Source: Crotalaria pallida (taxonomy: Eukaryota; Streptophyta; Magnoliopsida; Fabales; Fabaceae). Taken from it: 64,000 nucleotides of DNA. The DNA is taken from positions 70,575,001 through 70,639,000 of the forward strand of contig CM075656.1 of the NCBI GenBank assembly GCA_037953625.1. The letters are read 5' to 3'. Below the pieces are notes generated by a model. The model was not told where the DNA came from and did no database searches. It saw nothing but the letters and a program-made list of their open reading frames with translations. Shown piece after piece: positions 34,003 through 44,563 of this stretch (position 1 is the first letter of the stretch; each line of letters opens with the position of its first letter). The position numbers and the translations under genes were made by a program.

Positions 34003-35656
34003 TGTTAGATCCGGTGTGATGGTTTTGATAATGACAAAGGTTTTGAACAAGCTACAAATGTTTTGATCAAGCTCAAGGCATGAAGAAGTTCAACAAACAA
34101 ACAACAATCAACAATGATGAAGAGAGAGCAAGCTCATGAAGATTCATTTGTGAATTTTATTGTAATATCTTTAGTTTGAGTCTTTTAATTTGATGAGTTT
34201 GGGTAGAGTCATTAGAGGGTAGTGAATCTCTATCAAGTGCATGATTATATTATAATTTGAGTATTCACTTAACCTAAAATCAATAGGTGGCTTAAAGGTT
34301 TGAAAGAAAAGGTTTGGTTTTGAAAAAACAAGTTTTTAGAAGTGTTTTACAGTGGCTAATCGATTAATGGGTTGAGTTAATCGATTAACACACAACTTAC
34401 AGTGGTTAATCGATTGAGGCTATGTGTTAATCGATTAACACCTGCAGAACTGGTTTTTAAAATACGTTTTTCACTTCTCAAAATCAGTTTTTAATGTTCC
34501 TAAATTTTGGGTATTCTATATAAACCTTTTCCTAATCATTGTGATTAACTAACACTACTTTCATATCAATTTTACAAAGATCAAGCCATACTATTCTCTT
34601 TTACTTTCTAAAAGATCAAAGCTTTCATTTTAACTTTGATCAAGAATCTTTGAATCTCATATGTTGATATTTTCAGAGTTCTTGAAAGAGATTCATATGA
34701 TTGTTATTGTTTTCATTTGAGTTGTAATCATTGCATAGAAGGCAAGCTATCTACAACAAAGGAAGACTTGGTGGTTGTTCATCAAGCAAAATCATCTTGG
34801 AAGTCTTGTTGTGTTAACAAGCAATTGGAAGTCTTGTTGTGAGGAATCGACAAGCAAATTGGAAGACTTGTTGTGGGGATATCAACAAGCAAGGATATCA
34901 ACAAGCAAGGGAAGGTTAGATTAGATTTATATAGGGTTGCAAGACAAGAGTGTGGTATCTCTTGGAGGCTATCAAGAAGGGAGTCTTGAGATGCATTTGC
35001 TTGTAATTTGAGAACTCTAATTCCTTTAGTGAAGAATCTCTCTTGGTTGAAGAGGGTACTGGATGTAGCTCACGGTGGTTGTGAGTGAACCAGGATAAAT
35101 CACTGTGCAGTATCTCTATTACCTTATCTCATACATTCTTGTCATTTCATATTGTTCTTGGTTGAAAACCTAGAAAAGATTGATTTTCATATTTGAATGA
35201 ATTAAGCTTTTAATTGTGTAAATTGATTTGGGGAAAATCTTTTTCATAACCTAGGTAATCAATAAGAATATTGGTGTTAATCATTTCCGCTTTATCTCTG
35301 ATCATATGTGTTAATTGATTGATTTTCGTATTTGATTGAAAAGTGATTTTTCAGTTTTAACAGTGATTAATCGATTAACTGAAGGTGTTAATCGGTTAAC
35401 CAAAAGACTGCTTTCAGGCACTAATCGATTAACTTGTTTGATTAATCGATTAACTCGTGTTTTTCAAGGGTTAATCGATGAATAGCCTTGCTTAATCGAT
35501 TAAGGGCTGCAGGATTTTGTAAAAATCATTTGTTTTAATTGTTTCGATTCGTTTCTTTCAAAAATCTTTCAAGGTTTCTCTAACACCTATCCCCCCCCTT
35601 CTAGGTGTTCTCCTAGTGTTTCTCAGTTAATTCACCCACCAATTGTAGTTTTTACA
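34003..35656 (+). repeat. 5' LTR of the gag-only Sirevirus-like element
   Basis: Starts TGTTAGATCCGG and ends TTTTTACA. A TCTATATAAACC TATA box lies at about 34515-34526. Four TTAATCGATTAA-like palindromes sit upstream of it (34350-34445) and about six more near the 3' end (35365-35510). Compared with the 3' LTR it has roughly 35-40 substitutions and one extra 16-bp copy of a GGATATCAACAAGCAA unit (near 34880-34910). Confidence 0.95.
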
Positions 35657-35657
35657 A

Positions 35658-35670
35658 TTGGTATCAGAGC
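35658..35670 (+). promoter_or_regulatory. Primer-binding site (initiator tRNA-Met type)
   Basis: TTGGTATCAGAGC directly follows the LTR end, the standard minus-strand primer site of plant copia elements. Confidence 0.9.
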
Positions 35671-35726
35671 TCGGTCGAAAGACACGAGCATAGAGCTTTT
35701 TCGTTAAGATCATTGAGGAAACTACA

Positions 35727-37511
35727 TTGGGTTCTACGAATCCCTTTGGTGGTGAAGGTGCTTCAATTAGCCGCCTTCCTATGTTTGGTGGAGAGGGTTA
35801 TGCTTATTGGAAAGTTAGAATGAGAATTTTTATAGAAGCCATAGACGTGAATATTTGGGAAGCCATTGAGAATGGTCCTCACATGCCCTCAACTCAAGTA
35901 GAAGGAGTATCTCAACTAACCCCCAAAGATAAGTGAACCGATGATGATAAAAGGAAAATTCAATATGATTTAAAAGCTAAGAATATCATCACCTCCACTC
36001 TATCTTATGATGAGTTCTTTAGAGTCTCCCAATGTCACAATGCCAAACAAATGTGGGACACCTTGCAAGTCACACATGATGGCACTAGTGATGTTAGGTG
36101 TGCTAGATTAAATTCTTTGATGCATGAATATGAATTGTTTCGTATGTTGCCTAATGAATCTATATGTATTATGCAACAACGTTTTACTCATATTATTAAT
36201 CATCTCATTGCTCTTGGAAAAACTTTCATGAATTGTGAACTTGTTAACAAAGTATTAAGATGTCTAAGTAGGGAATGACAACCTAAGGTTACTGCAATTG
36301 TTGAATCAAAGGACTTGGACACCATGGACTTAGCAACACTTTTCGGAAAGCTTCAAGAACTTGAAATGGAGCTTGGAAGTTTGCATATGCATGAAGAGTC
36401 GGATAAGAACAAAGAAAGAAAAGGAATTGCTCTTAAAACCAAAAGTTCATATAAAAAGAAAGAGAGTTCCGAAAATGATGATAGTGAAGATTCCGATTCG
36501 GACATTGATGAAGAAGAGATAAAACTTCTACTAAGAAAGTTTAACAAGCTTCTAAGGAGAAAAGGAAGGTTGAACAAAGACAAAAGCAAAGAGAAGAATT
36601 CCCCACACTACAAGACCAAGACAACAAAAGAAGGAGTGGTTTGCCATGAATGCGGAAAACCCGGTCATCTCAAATACTCATGCTCTAAATATCTCAAGAA
36701 GAAAGAGAAAGAAAAGAAAAATTCAAAGCATAAGAAGGCATATATCATTTGGGATGATGAAGAGGAAAAGAAAAGCACATCAAGTAGTTCTTCAGATGAT
36801 GAAGAAGTCGCTACTCTCAACTTGATAGCTCTAGTAGATGAAGAAGAAAGTTCAAATGATGAATCAAGTGAACAAAGCGAGGATAGCGATGTAAGAGAAA
36901 CTAAATCCGAAATTTCTTCGAAATATGAAATTTTATATACTGCTTATGAAGAAATGCATGAACACCTCAAGAAACTAGCTTTGAAAAACGTTGAAAGGAA
37001 GAAGCTCATTTTGAAACATCAACAAGAGATTTTAGAACTTCAAAAACAAGTTGATGAGCTTAATCTTCAAAATGAAAATCTTGATCTCATTTATGCTAGT
37101 TCTTCTTGTGATTGTGCTAGTAGATTGAATATTGTGGTTGATTGTGAGAGTTGCAAGTTGCTTAAAGATGAAAATGTTATTTTGAAAAATAAGCTTGCAA
37201 GTTTCACAAGTGGTGATGTTAAATTGCGCACATTGTTAAATTTTCAAAGAGAAAATTCAAACAAGTTTGGTTTGGGTTATACTGATGCTAAGAGTAAGTC
37301 TCATAGAAATGTTGTTGATTTTTCAAAAGTTGATTTTTCAAATGCACCAACATGTTTCTATTGTGGCACTCATGGACATACTTCAAATGTGTGTTATGTT
37401 AAAGTGCATGGTATACCTAAAGGAAATTTTGTTTGGGTTAAGAATGGTGAAACTCCCTTAACTAACAAAAATGGATCCAAGACTATTTGGATACAAAAAA
37501 GCAAAGCATGA
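35727..37511 (+). pseudogene. Gag polyprotein of the Sirevirus-like element, two nonsense codons
   Basis: One frame runs from about 35727 to 37511 with stops at 35934-35936 and 36276-36278, both TGA where copia gag usually has Trp. Early residues FGGEGYAYWKVRM and KAKNIITSTLSYDEFFRV, QMWDTLQVTHDGT fit the copia gag domain (UBN2 type). Two CCHC zinc knuckles follow: CHECGKPGHLKYSC and CFYCGTHGHTSNVC. Between them is an acidic Ser/Glu region and a coiled coil (about 36960-37080). The start codon position reads TTG, so an ATG may have been lost. Its product would be the RNA-packaging capsid protein. Confidence 0.88.
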
Positions 37512-37589
37512 TTGTTTTTGTAGGTATGATTGAAGAGCAAAAGGGCTTACAAGTGTTATTCATTATTTGCTTCTTCAAGTCTCAAGAGA

Positions 37590-38060
37590 ATGTCCTACAA
37601 ATTGGTACAATTGGTATTATTGGATGTTTGCAATTGGTATTGTATCTACGAAGCTCACATTTGGTATCAAGCGAATTTCTCACAAGAGATAGCAAGTATT
37701 CTCAATTGGACTTACATTTGGTATATTCTAAATTTATCATTAGTCTTTTACAACTGGTACTTACTATTAGTCTTTTACCATTGATATTTGCATTGGTGTT
37801 GAAGATTCACAAGTATCATTATGTCATATTTTCTTTAATTGATATCATTGTGTGATCATTATATGTTCATCATACTATTGTTAATATTGTAATATTTCTT
37901 TACAATTGATATCTTACTTTGTTAAGTGATGTTATGATTTTTTAGTTCCAATTGGTATCATATTTCATTGTTATATTTCTTTCCAATTGGTATCACATCT
38001 CAAAGTATAGTTTCAATTAGTTGCATTTGGTATCATTGATTATTTGGTATCAATGTTGTG
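37590..38060 (+). repeat. Dispersed AATTGGTATCA motif array
   Basis: At least ten copies of AATTGGTA(T/C)(C/T)A or one-base variants occur between gag and the purine tracts, for example at about 37600, 37609, 37632, 37659, 37715, 37951, 37984, 38024 and 38042. The motif equals the start of this element's primer-binding site (ATTGGTATCA). No protein is encoded here. Confidence 0.75.
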
Positions 38061-38129
38061 AAGAAATGAATGTTGATTTCTCTATTTTGGCTTAAGATTT
38101 TATTGTCATATTACTTTTTGATAATGCCA

Positions 38130-38346
38130 AAAGGGGGAGAAGGGGTTGTTTTGTTGTTTTTATATAGGTTGAACAAAGTTGTTGAAGATAGGGGGAGAAT
38201 CAAGCTTATCTCAATTGGATTTCAAACAACTTCAAAAAGCATTTATTGAGGGGGAGCAAGAGTCTCACCAAGTGATCAAATGGTTCAAGCATCAACAACT
38301 TTCAAACAACTTCAAAACATGTTTGTCATTTTCAAAAATGGGGAGA
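38130..38346 (+). promoter_or_regulatory. Multiple polypurine tracts
   Basis: AAAAGGGGGAGAAGG (about 38130), ATAGGGGGAGAA (about 38188), GAGGGGGAGCAAG (about 38249) and ATGGGGAGA just before the 3' LTR repeat the plus-strand primer motif, a described feature of Sireviruses. Confidence 0.8.
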
Positions 38347-38347
38347 T

Positions 38348-39990
38348 TGTTAGATCCGGTGTGATGGTTTTGATAATGACAAAGGTTTTGAACAAACTAC
38401 AAATGTTTTGATCAAGCTCAAGGCATGAAGAAGTTCAACAAACAAACAACAATCAACAATGATGAAGAGAGAGCAAGCTCATAAAGATTCATTTGTGAAT
38501 TTTATTGTAATATCTTTAGTTTGAGTCTTTTAATTTGATGAGTTTGGGTAGAGTCATTAGAGGGTAGTGAATCTCTATCAAGTGCATGATTATATTATAA
38601 TTTGAGTATTCACTTAACCTAAAATCAATAGGTGGCTTAAATGTTTGAAAGAAAAGGTTTGGTTTTGAGAAAACAAGTTTTTAGAAGTGTTTTACAGTGG
38701 CTAATCGATTAATAGTTTGAGTTAATCGATTAACGCACAACTTCAAGTGGTTAATCGATTAAGGCTATGTGTTAATCGATTAACACCTGCAGAACTGGTT
38801 TTTAAAATACGTTTTTCACTTCTCAAAATCAGTTTTTAATGTTCCTAACTTTTGGGTATTCTATATAAACCTTTTCCTAATCATTGTGATTAACTAACAC
38901 TACTTTCATATAAATTTTACAAAGATCAAGCCACACTATTCTCTCTTACTTTCTAAAAGATCAAAGCTTTCATTTTAACTTTGATCAAGAATCTTTGAAT
39001 CTCATATGTTGATATTTTCATAGTTCTTGAAAGAGATTCATATGATTGTTATTGTTTTCATTTGGGTTGTAATCATTGCATAGAAGGCAAGCTATCTACA
39101 ACAAAGGAAGACTTGGTGGTTGTTCATCAAGCAAAATCGTCTTGGAAGTCTTGTTGTGTTAACAAGCAATTGGAAGTCTTCTTGTGAGGAATCGGCAAGC
39201 AAATTGGAAGACTTGTTGTGGGGATATCAACAAGCAAGGGAAGGTTAGATTATATTTCAATAGGGTTGCAAGACAAAAGTGAGGTATCTCTTGGAGGCTA
39301 TCAAGAAGGGAGTCTTGAGAGGCATTTGCTTGTAATTTGAGAACTCTAATTCCTTTAGTGAAGAATCTCTCTTGGTTGAAGAGGGTACTGGATGTAGCTC
39401 ACGGTGGTTGTGAGTGAACCAGGATAAATCACTGTGCAGTATCTCTATTACCTTATCTCATACATTCTTGTCATTTCATATTGTTCTTGGTTGAAAACCT
39501 AGAAAAGATTGATTTTCATATTTGAATGAATTAAGCTTTTAATTGTGTAAATTAATTTGGGGAAAATCTTTTTCATAACCTAGGTAATCAATAAGAATAT
39601 TGGTGTTAATCATTTCCGCTTTATCTCTGATCATATGTGTTAATTGATTGATTTTCGTATTTGATTGAAAAGTGATTTTTCAGTTTTAACAGTGATTAAT
39701 CGATTAACCAAAGGTGTTAATCGATTAACCAAAAGACTGCTTTCATGCACTAATCGACTAACTTGTTTGATTAATCGATTAACTTGTGTTTTGCAAGGGT
39801 TAATCGATGAATAGCCTTGCTTAATTGATTAAGGGCTGCAGGATTTTGTAAAAATCATTTGTTTTAATTGTTTCGATTCGTTTCTTTCGAAAATCTTTCA
39901 AGGTTTCTCTAACACCTATTCCCCCCCCCCCCTTCTAGGTGTTCTCCTAGTGTTTCTTAGTTAATTCACCCACAAATTGTAGTTTTTACA
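38348..39990 (+). repeat. 3' LTR of the gag-only Sirevirus-like element
   Basis: Homologous to 34003-35656 over its whole length, about 2% diverged by eye. It lacks the 16-bp GGATATCAACAAGCAA duplication and has a longer C-run near 39918-39931. Confidence 0.95.
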
Positions 39991-39995
39991 GTAAT

Positions 39996-41475
39996 TTATA
40001 AGCATTTTCAGTCTTGATAATCGATTGTCAGTTCTAAAAATTGATTGTCACGTGAAATTTTCAAATTCTGCATTAGACATGATCTGATAATTGATTGTCA
40101 CATCGTGATATTCGATTGTCATATCAGCAAATGCACTAAAAGTGAGGTTTTCACATACCATTTTCAATTCCACTTTGAATTAACCAAAACCAAGTTTAAA
40201 GAGAACATTATTATCATCAAATAGACATGTTCAACCACAAAAATCAACAAGTTTCATAGATATTTCATTTACATATCAAATTATGCATAAAAACCATTAA
40301 ATCAACAACTCATGATTCCAAATCATTATATACTCAATTATTTCATGAATTCATCATTTAAACACCTTGCATGCAGCCAAAGAAACTTGCTCAAATCAAG
40401 CATAGAGCACAATTTGGTCTCCAAACCAAAAATCTATTTCAATTAAGCCCTTTAGAGCCTCTTGGTGGCTCTCAACATAAAATCACATGCTTTAAACTCT
40501 CACTAGTGTACGAATCGCTTTCCCCTTACCTCACAGACGTGTTCCAACAGAAACTTGTGAAAGATTTGCTCCAAAACTCTCCTACCACTAAAGAGAATCA
40601 CATGCAGAACCGTTTCAATACGGGTTAAAAACCAGAATTTTTGACCAATCAAACATGCATAAGAATTAGGGAAAATGGTTAGGTTTTATTCTCTGCATCA
40701 TGTACAAGAGAATGGACCAAGTTTGAAATCAAAAGGGTTCATGAGCTTACCAAAATCGAGACTTAAAGTAAGCTCCAGAACTCAGTTTCTGGTTTCTGCA
40801 GAACTGAGACTCTAACTTGCAAGACTTAGAACTCTTAGCACACTCACTCTTGACTCACGATTTTGGTGTCTTTGTGAAGCTCTGAATGTTAGTTTCACAA
40901 TGGTGTATAATTTTAGGCTATTACTCAGGATTGAAAGAGAACGAAGGGCACAAATTGAAGAACCCTAAACAGAGCTTTTCATACAAAATTTCTAGAACTT
41001 GACCAAATGAACATCAATTCAGCTTCAACAAGATCATTTATAGGCAAATTAAACTCTCATGCAAGTCGACACGCGTTCTAGGACATGTTTATGGGTTGAT
41101 TTCGTGTCAAGGTTTGGTGATTTAGGTTGATTACTCATCAAACACACTAAAAACTGGTTCTGCGTCACTATGACAATCAATTATTATATCGTGATAATTG
41201 ATTGTCACGTCTAAAATTTTCAAAAATTCATATTTTATTTCATTTCCCTCCAAAACCTTTCTAATATTACTTTCAGGTCCTCAAACAAGGACTAACATGC
41301 AAAACACACATTTTTACACAAAAATAAATATAAATATAATTTTCACCTGTTTTCTTTTATCAAATACATACATAACACACATAATTAATCAAAGATTAAA
41401 ATAAAATCAATTAATTATAAAACAACTTTATAATTAACTTTTATTAATCAAAGATTAAAAATTTGGGGTGTTCCA
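39996..41475 (-). repeat. Right part of the 3.5-kb solo LTR
   Basis: Continuation of the solo LTR after the Sirevirus insertion. It carries AATCGATTGTCA-type motifs: TGATAATCGATTGTCAG (40016), AAATTGATTGTCACG (40038), GATAATTGATTGTCAC, GATATTCGATTGTCAT (40083-40130) and GATAATTGATTGTCACG (41192). The 85-codon ORF at 40371 has no known resemblance. Confidence 0.7.
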
Positions 41476-41941
41476 TCTAATATAGGTTTTTGTTATTATT
41501 TCGATATCAGGCTTTCCAAAATTATTTATAGGTTTGTCATATATTTTTTTTATCAATTTCGGACAAATTTTACTGACATGTCACACCGGAATCATAGTCA
41601 GGCATAGGAGGTTAGTCACATGACACCGCGTGATGCCCCATGGGTGAAGACAACATCTCTCTCCAATCCTCTTTTTATCGTTTTTTTAAGCTAAAAATAT
41701 AAAAATATTAATTTTTTTAGTTTTTTGAATTTAAAAAAAAAAAATTTACCCAAGTGGCTAACCTTATGCATATGATAATTTCGGTATTACATGCTAACAA
41801 AATTTGGTCGAAATTTATAAGAATGATATATGCTAATTTCATAAGTAACTTTGGGGAACTTGACATTAAAAAAAAACAAAAATTTGTATCAAAATGATAA
41901 TAAAGTTAAAAAATTGCAGACATAATTAAGCCAAAAAATTA

Positions 41942-42465
41942 ATAAAATAAAATAAAAATGACTTCCACATGATGTGCCGCATAAAAATTAAAATAGAATG
42001 ATATTGTCTCTTACAACACAATTTTTTTTAATGAATATTAGAACACAATACTTCTTTTATTTTATATGTAAAATTTTCAAGAATATATCACGTAGATTAA
42101 AAAAGTAATGAATATGTTTGTTGAAATTAAATTTATGTATTTTTCTTATCAATAACTAGATAGATATACATTTCTAAACATAAATAAAATTATTTAAAAT
42201 AATAACTAATGCTGCATAAATTTTGTAAAAATACTTATATGATGAAACAATTTTTTTTTGAAAAAAAATATACCATATTCAAGAGCGGCTGAAAATGCAA
42301 CAAACATGCATGGGAAATGTTTAAATATGGGCGAGTGATTTTGAAATATAAAATAGTGAATTTAATACTTCAAAAATAATGGATTTAGTATCTCAATGCA
42401 TATTTGCATTCTTTAAATTCTTTATCATTGATTCTTGCTGTTGAAGTCCAGAAAACTCATTTCTT
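41942..42465. other. Intergenic, no gene seen
   Basis: AT-rich with no recognisable element ends or ORF. Confidence 0.4.
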
Positions 42466-42755
42466 TACTCCCTCCGTTCCTTATTATATATCGTTTCTTG
42501 AGGGATTTTTTTGTTTATTTTTATTTGTCGTATTCAGGATTTCAAAAGTGTAATAAATGTTATTTTCCATGTTTGCCTCTATTTAATATGTCTTGGTTTT
42601 TGTAAGTAGTGAAGAAAAATTAATGATTATAAAGAGAGAAAGAGTATAGTGGGAAAAAACATAATTAATGTATTGGAAATATGAGTAATGATTAGATTTC
42701 TTAAAAGGTGTGTTTTGTTTGAAATATGACAAATAAATAAGAAAGAAGGAAGTAA
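42466..42755. mobile_element. Stowaway-like MITE
   Basis: Left end TACTCCCTCCGTTCCTTATTATAT and right end (reverse complement) TACTTCCTTCTTTCTTATTTATTT are inverted partners with TA flanks. No coding capacity. Confidence 0.75.
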
Positions 42756-43120
42756 TACTTAACTGTTACTAGTTAAAAGAAAAAAAATATCGGAAAGATA
42801 AACGCAATATTTCTCAAAATATAAAATACTACTATTTTTTTAATTTAAAAAAAAATACTACTATTTTTTCAATAAAAATATATTATTTATAACTTTTATA
42901 TTTAGCCTTAATGGACAAGTTAAGAATAAAAATTACCAAGAAAATCTAATATATATGGGGTTTCGTGGGATTCAAAAAAAAATATATAAGGGGTTTTTTT
43001 TAAAAGAAAAAAAACCTTCAACCCTCAATGTTGAGAATAAAAATATAAAAGTGATCATTTTTACTAACAAATAAATATAAAATCGTTTGATTCTTTCCAT
43101 GTATATTTTCTTATAAAATG
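42756..43120. other. Intergenic, no gene seen
   Basis: AT-rich, with A- and T-runs. Nothing assigned. Confidence 0.4.
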
Positions 43121-43446
43121 TACTCTTTTCATCCCTTATTATTAGCCATCATTTTTTTTCAAGGTTTCATCGTCTCTTATTATAAATTACTTTAGAATAT
43201 TTACATAATATTAAAAAATTTATGCAAAATATATTCCTCATAAATTCACTTTATTTTTAAAGTGATAGGATAATAATTACAGAAAAAATAAAAATGAATA
43301 AAGTTGATAAAATTTTAAATAAGAATAATTTTGGAATCTCAATATATTTTTTTTGATAAATTTAAAAATAATAACCAATTCTAATTAATTTTTTTTAATT
43401 TGCATGAATTAAGTAAAATGGACTTTTAAAAAGAGACAGAGTGAGT
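43121..43446. mobile_element. Stowaway-like MITE (diverged)
   Basis: Left TACTCTTTTCATCCCTTATTATTA and right AAAAGAGACAGAGTGAGTA are diverged inverted partners of the CTCCCTCCGTCC type. The interior matches the style of the copies at 9503 and 20870. Confidence 0.5.
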
Positions 43447-43876
43447 ATCCTCTTTCATGTTAAGAAAACTCAATACTTTCATGTTAAGAAAACTCAATTA
43501 TATGGTTTTGTTCGGCAAATCCAGATTAGAGTTAGTTGTGAGTTTAAAGCTTATACTCACTACGTTTCTAATTATATGTTCCATTAAAAAAATATAACCT
43601 TTAAGCAATATAATGATTATTTTTATTTTCAATAAATTAATTATGTTTTTCCTAATATACATTTTCTTTTTTGTAATCACTATTTTTTTTACTACTTATG
43701 TAAATCAATATCATATTAAAGAACGGTAAACATAAAAAATATTATTAATTACACTCTTGAACTTCTAAATGGAATAAATAAGTATGTGTTTGGTAGAGCT
43801 GAAAAAAAATTAGATTATGCTCATATTTGTGTGGATTATAATATGTTAAAATTATAACTTGTCTATGTTTAGGTAT
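43447..43876. other. Intergenic, and left half of a possible MITE split by the Tat element
   Basis: From about 43790 the text AAGTATGTGTTTGGTAGAGCTG looks like a terminal repeat whose partner, AGTATCCAAACATGCTATAA, occurs at about 55041-55060 right of the Tat element. The rest is AT-rich. Confidence 0.4.
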
Positions 43877-44510
43877 TGTAGGGTCTGCCGACCTGATACG
43901 GATCTAAGCCTTGTCAAAAGAGCCTTCTAAGGGCACTTCCCTCGGTTCACTTAGCATAAACGTCCCTCGCTCGGACTCATGGACTCCGAGCACCCCCAAA
44001 GGACCAGGCTCGGACTTAATGGAACCGAGCCTCGTCATCGGTCCTCAATCCATCAGGCTTGAGATTCTAGGCCGAGGCATACCGTCGGCAAGCGGATAAG
44101 TTCAAACCCACCGAGGCTTCTTATCCCTTCCGCTAATCTCTCCTGGATTCTCGCAACAGCCTACACATGAGATCTCCAGCTGATCCTATCCAGATTCTAA
44201 GCATAATCCTCCGATATTATCTCATAGAATCCTGGTTCAGCTCAACCCTGATACAGGGCCCAGACGGCCCATATCAGCCTCCTCCAAACCCTATAAATAG
44301 CTCATTACAGCTAGGGTTTCAGGTACATACTCTCATCCCTAAGTTAACACTCTGCACACACACGTTGACTAGGGAGAACCTGCTTTTCCCAACTGGAACT
44401 GCAGAAATACCATAAGTCACACATTAACTCTTGATCCTCTCTAGGGCTCCTGATTCCATAGTCTTGAGCACTTAGAGGGTTAAGGACATCTAGTGTTCCA
44501 GGACACTACA
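43877..44510 (+). repeat. 5' LTR of the young Tat element
   Basis: Starts TGTAGGGTCTGCC and ends GGACACTACA. A CTATAAATAG TATA box is at 44291-44300, giving an R/U5 of up to about 190 bp. The two LTR-derived ORFs (43911 and 44167) recur in the 3' LTR and are not genes. Confidence 0.97.
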
Positions 44511-44511
44511 T

Positions 44512-44529
44512 TGGCGCCGTCTGTGGGGA
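44512..44529 (+). promoter_or_regulatory. Primer-binding site
   Basis: TGGCGCCGTCTGTGGGGA starts two bases past the LTR. TGGCGCCGT matches the complement of a tRNA 3' end (tRNA-Asp type is the nearest I know) with poorer matching after nine bases, so the tRNA is not certain. Confidence 0.75.
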
Positions 44530-44563
44530 TCGATTAACCAGTATTCCCACTTCCACCGTACTC

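Larger units (their letters stand above)
34003..39990 (+). mobile_element. Gag-only Sirevirus-like Ty1/copia element
   Basis: Two LTRs (34003-35656 and 38348-39990) flank a 2.7-kb interior, and GTAAT at 33998-34002 and 39991-39995 is an exact duplication. A TTGGTATCAGAGC primer-binding site complementary to initiator tRNA-Met follows the 5' LTR. Only gag is encoded; protease, integrase, reverse transcriptase and RNase H are absent, so it would depend on an autonomous relative. Multiple GGGGGAG purine tracts before the 3' LTR are a recognised Sirevirus trait. Confidence 0.93.
30410..41475 (-). mobile_element. Solo LTR, about 3.5 kb, minus orientation, split by two Sirevirus-type insertions
   Basis: Plus-strand ends are TGTAACACCCTC and GGGGTGTTCCA, flanked by TCTGA (30405-30409) and TCTAA (41476-41480), a 4/5 match. 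Subtracting the insertions at 31275-32871 and 34003-39990 leaves about 3.5 kb without gag-pol. The left piece resembles the outer solo LTR at 23568 only at its termini. On the minus strand a proline-rich ORF is present in pieces (33119-32872 and 31274-31134). Confidence 0.75.
30366..41932. mobile_element. Mutator-like MITE (GGCTTAATT family), copy 2, split by a solo LTR
   Basis: GGCTTAATTACCTAACGAG begins the left piece (30366-30409) and the right piece (41481-41932) ends CATAATTAAGCC. The right piece matches copy 1 at 21809-22318 through TGACATGTCACACCGGAATCA, GGAGGTTAGTCACATGACACC and the AAAAATATAAAAATATTAA stretch. AAAAATTTA (30357-30365) and AAAAAATTA (41933-41941) are an 8/9 duplication. 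All sequence between is inserted. Confidence 0.85.

Noticed and set aside
43911..44415. Small ORFs in the LTRs, repeated at 54137-54641
   Set aside because: They recur only because the LTR is repeated; no known domain.
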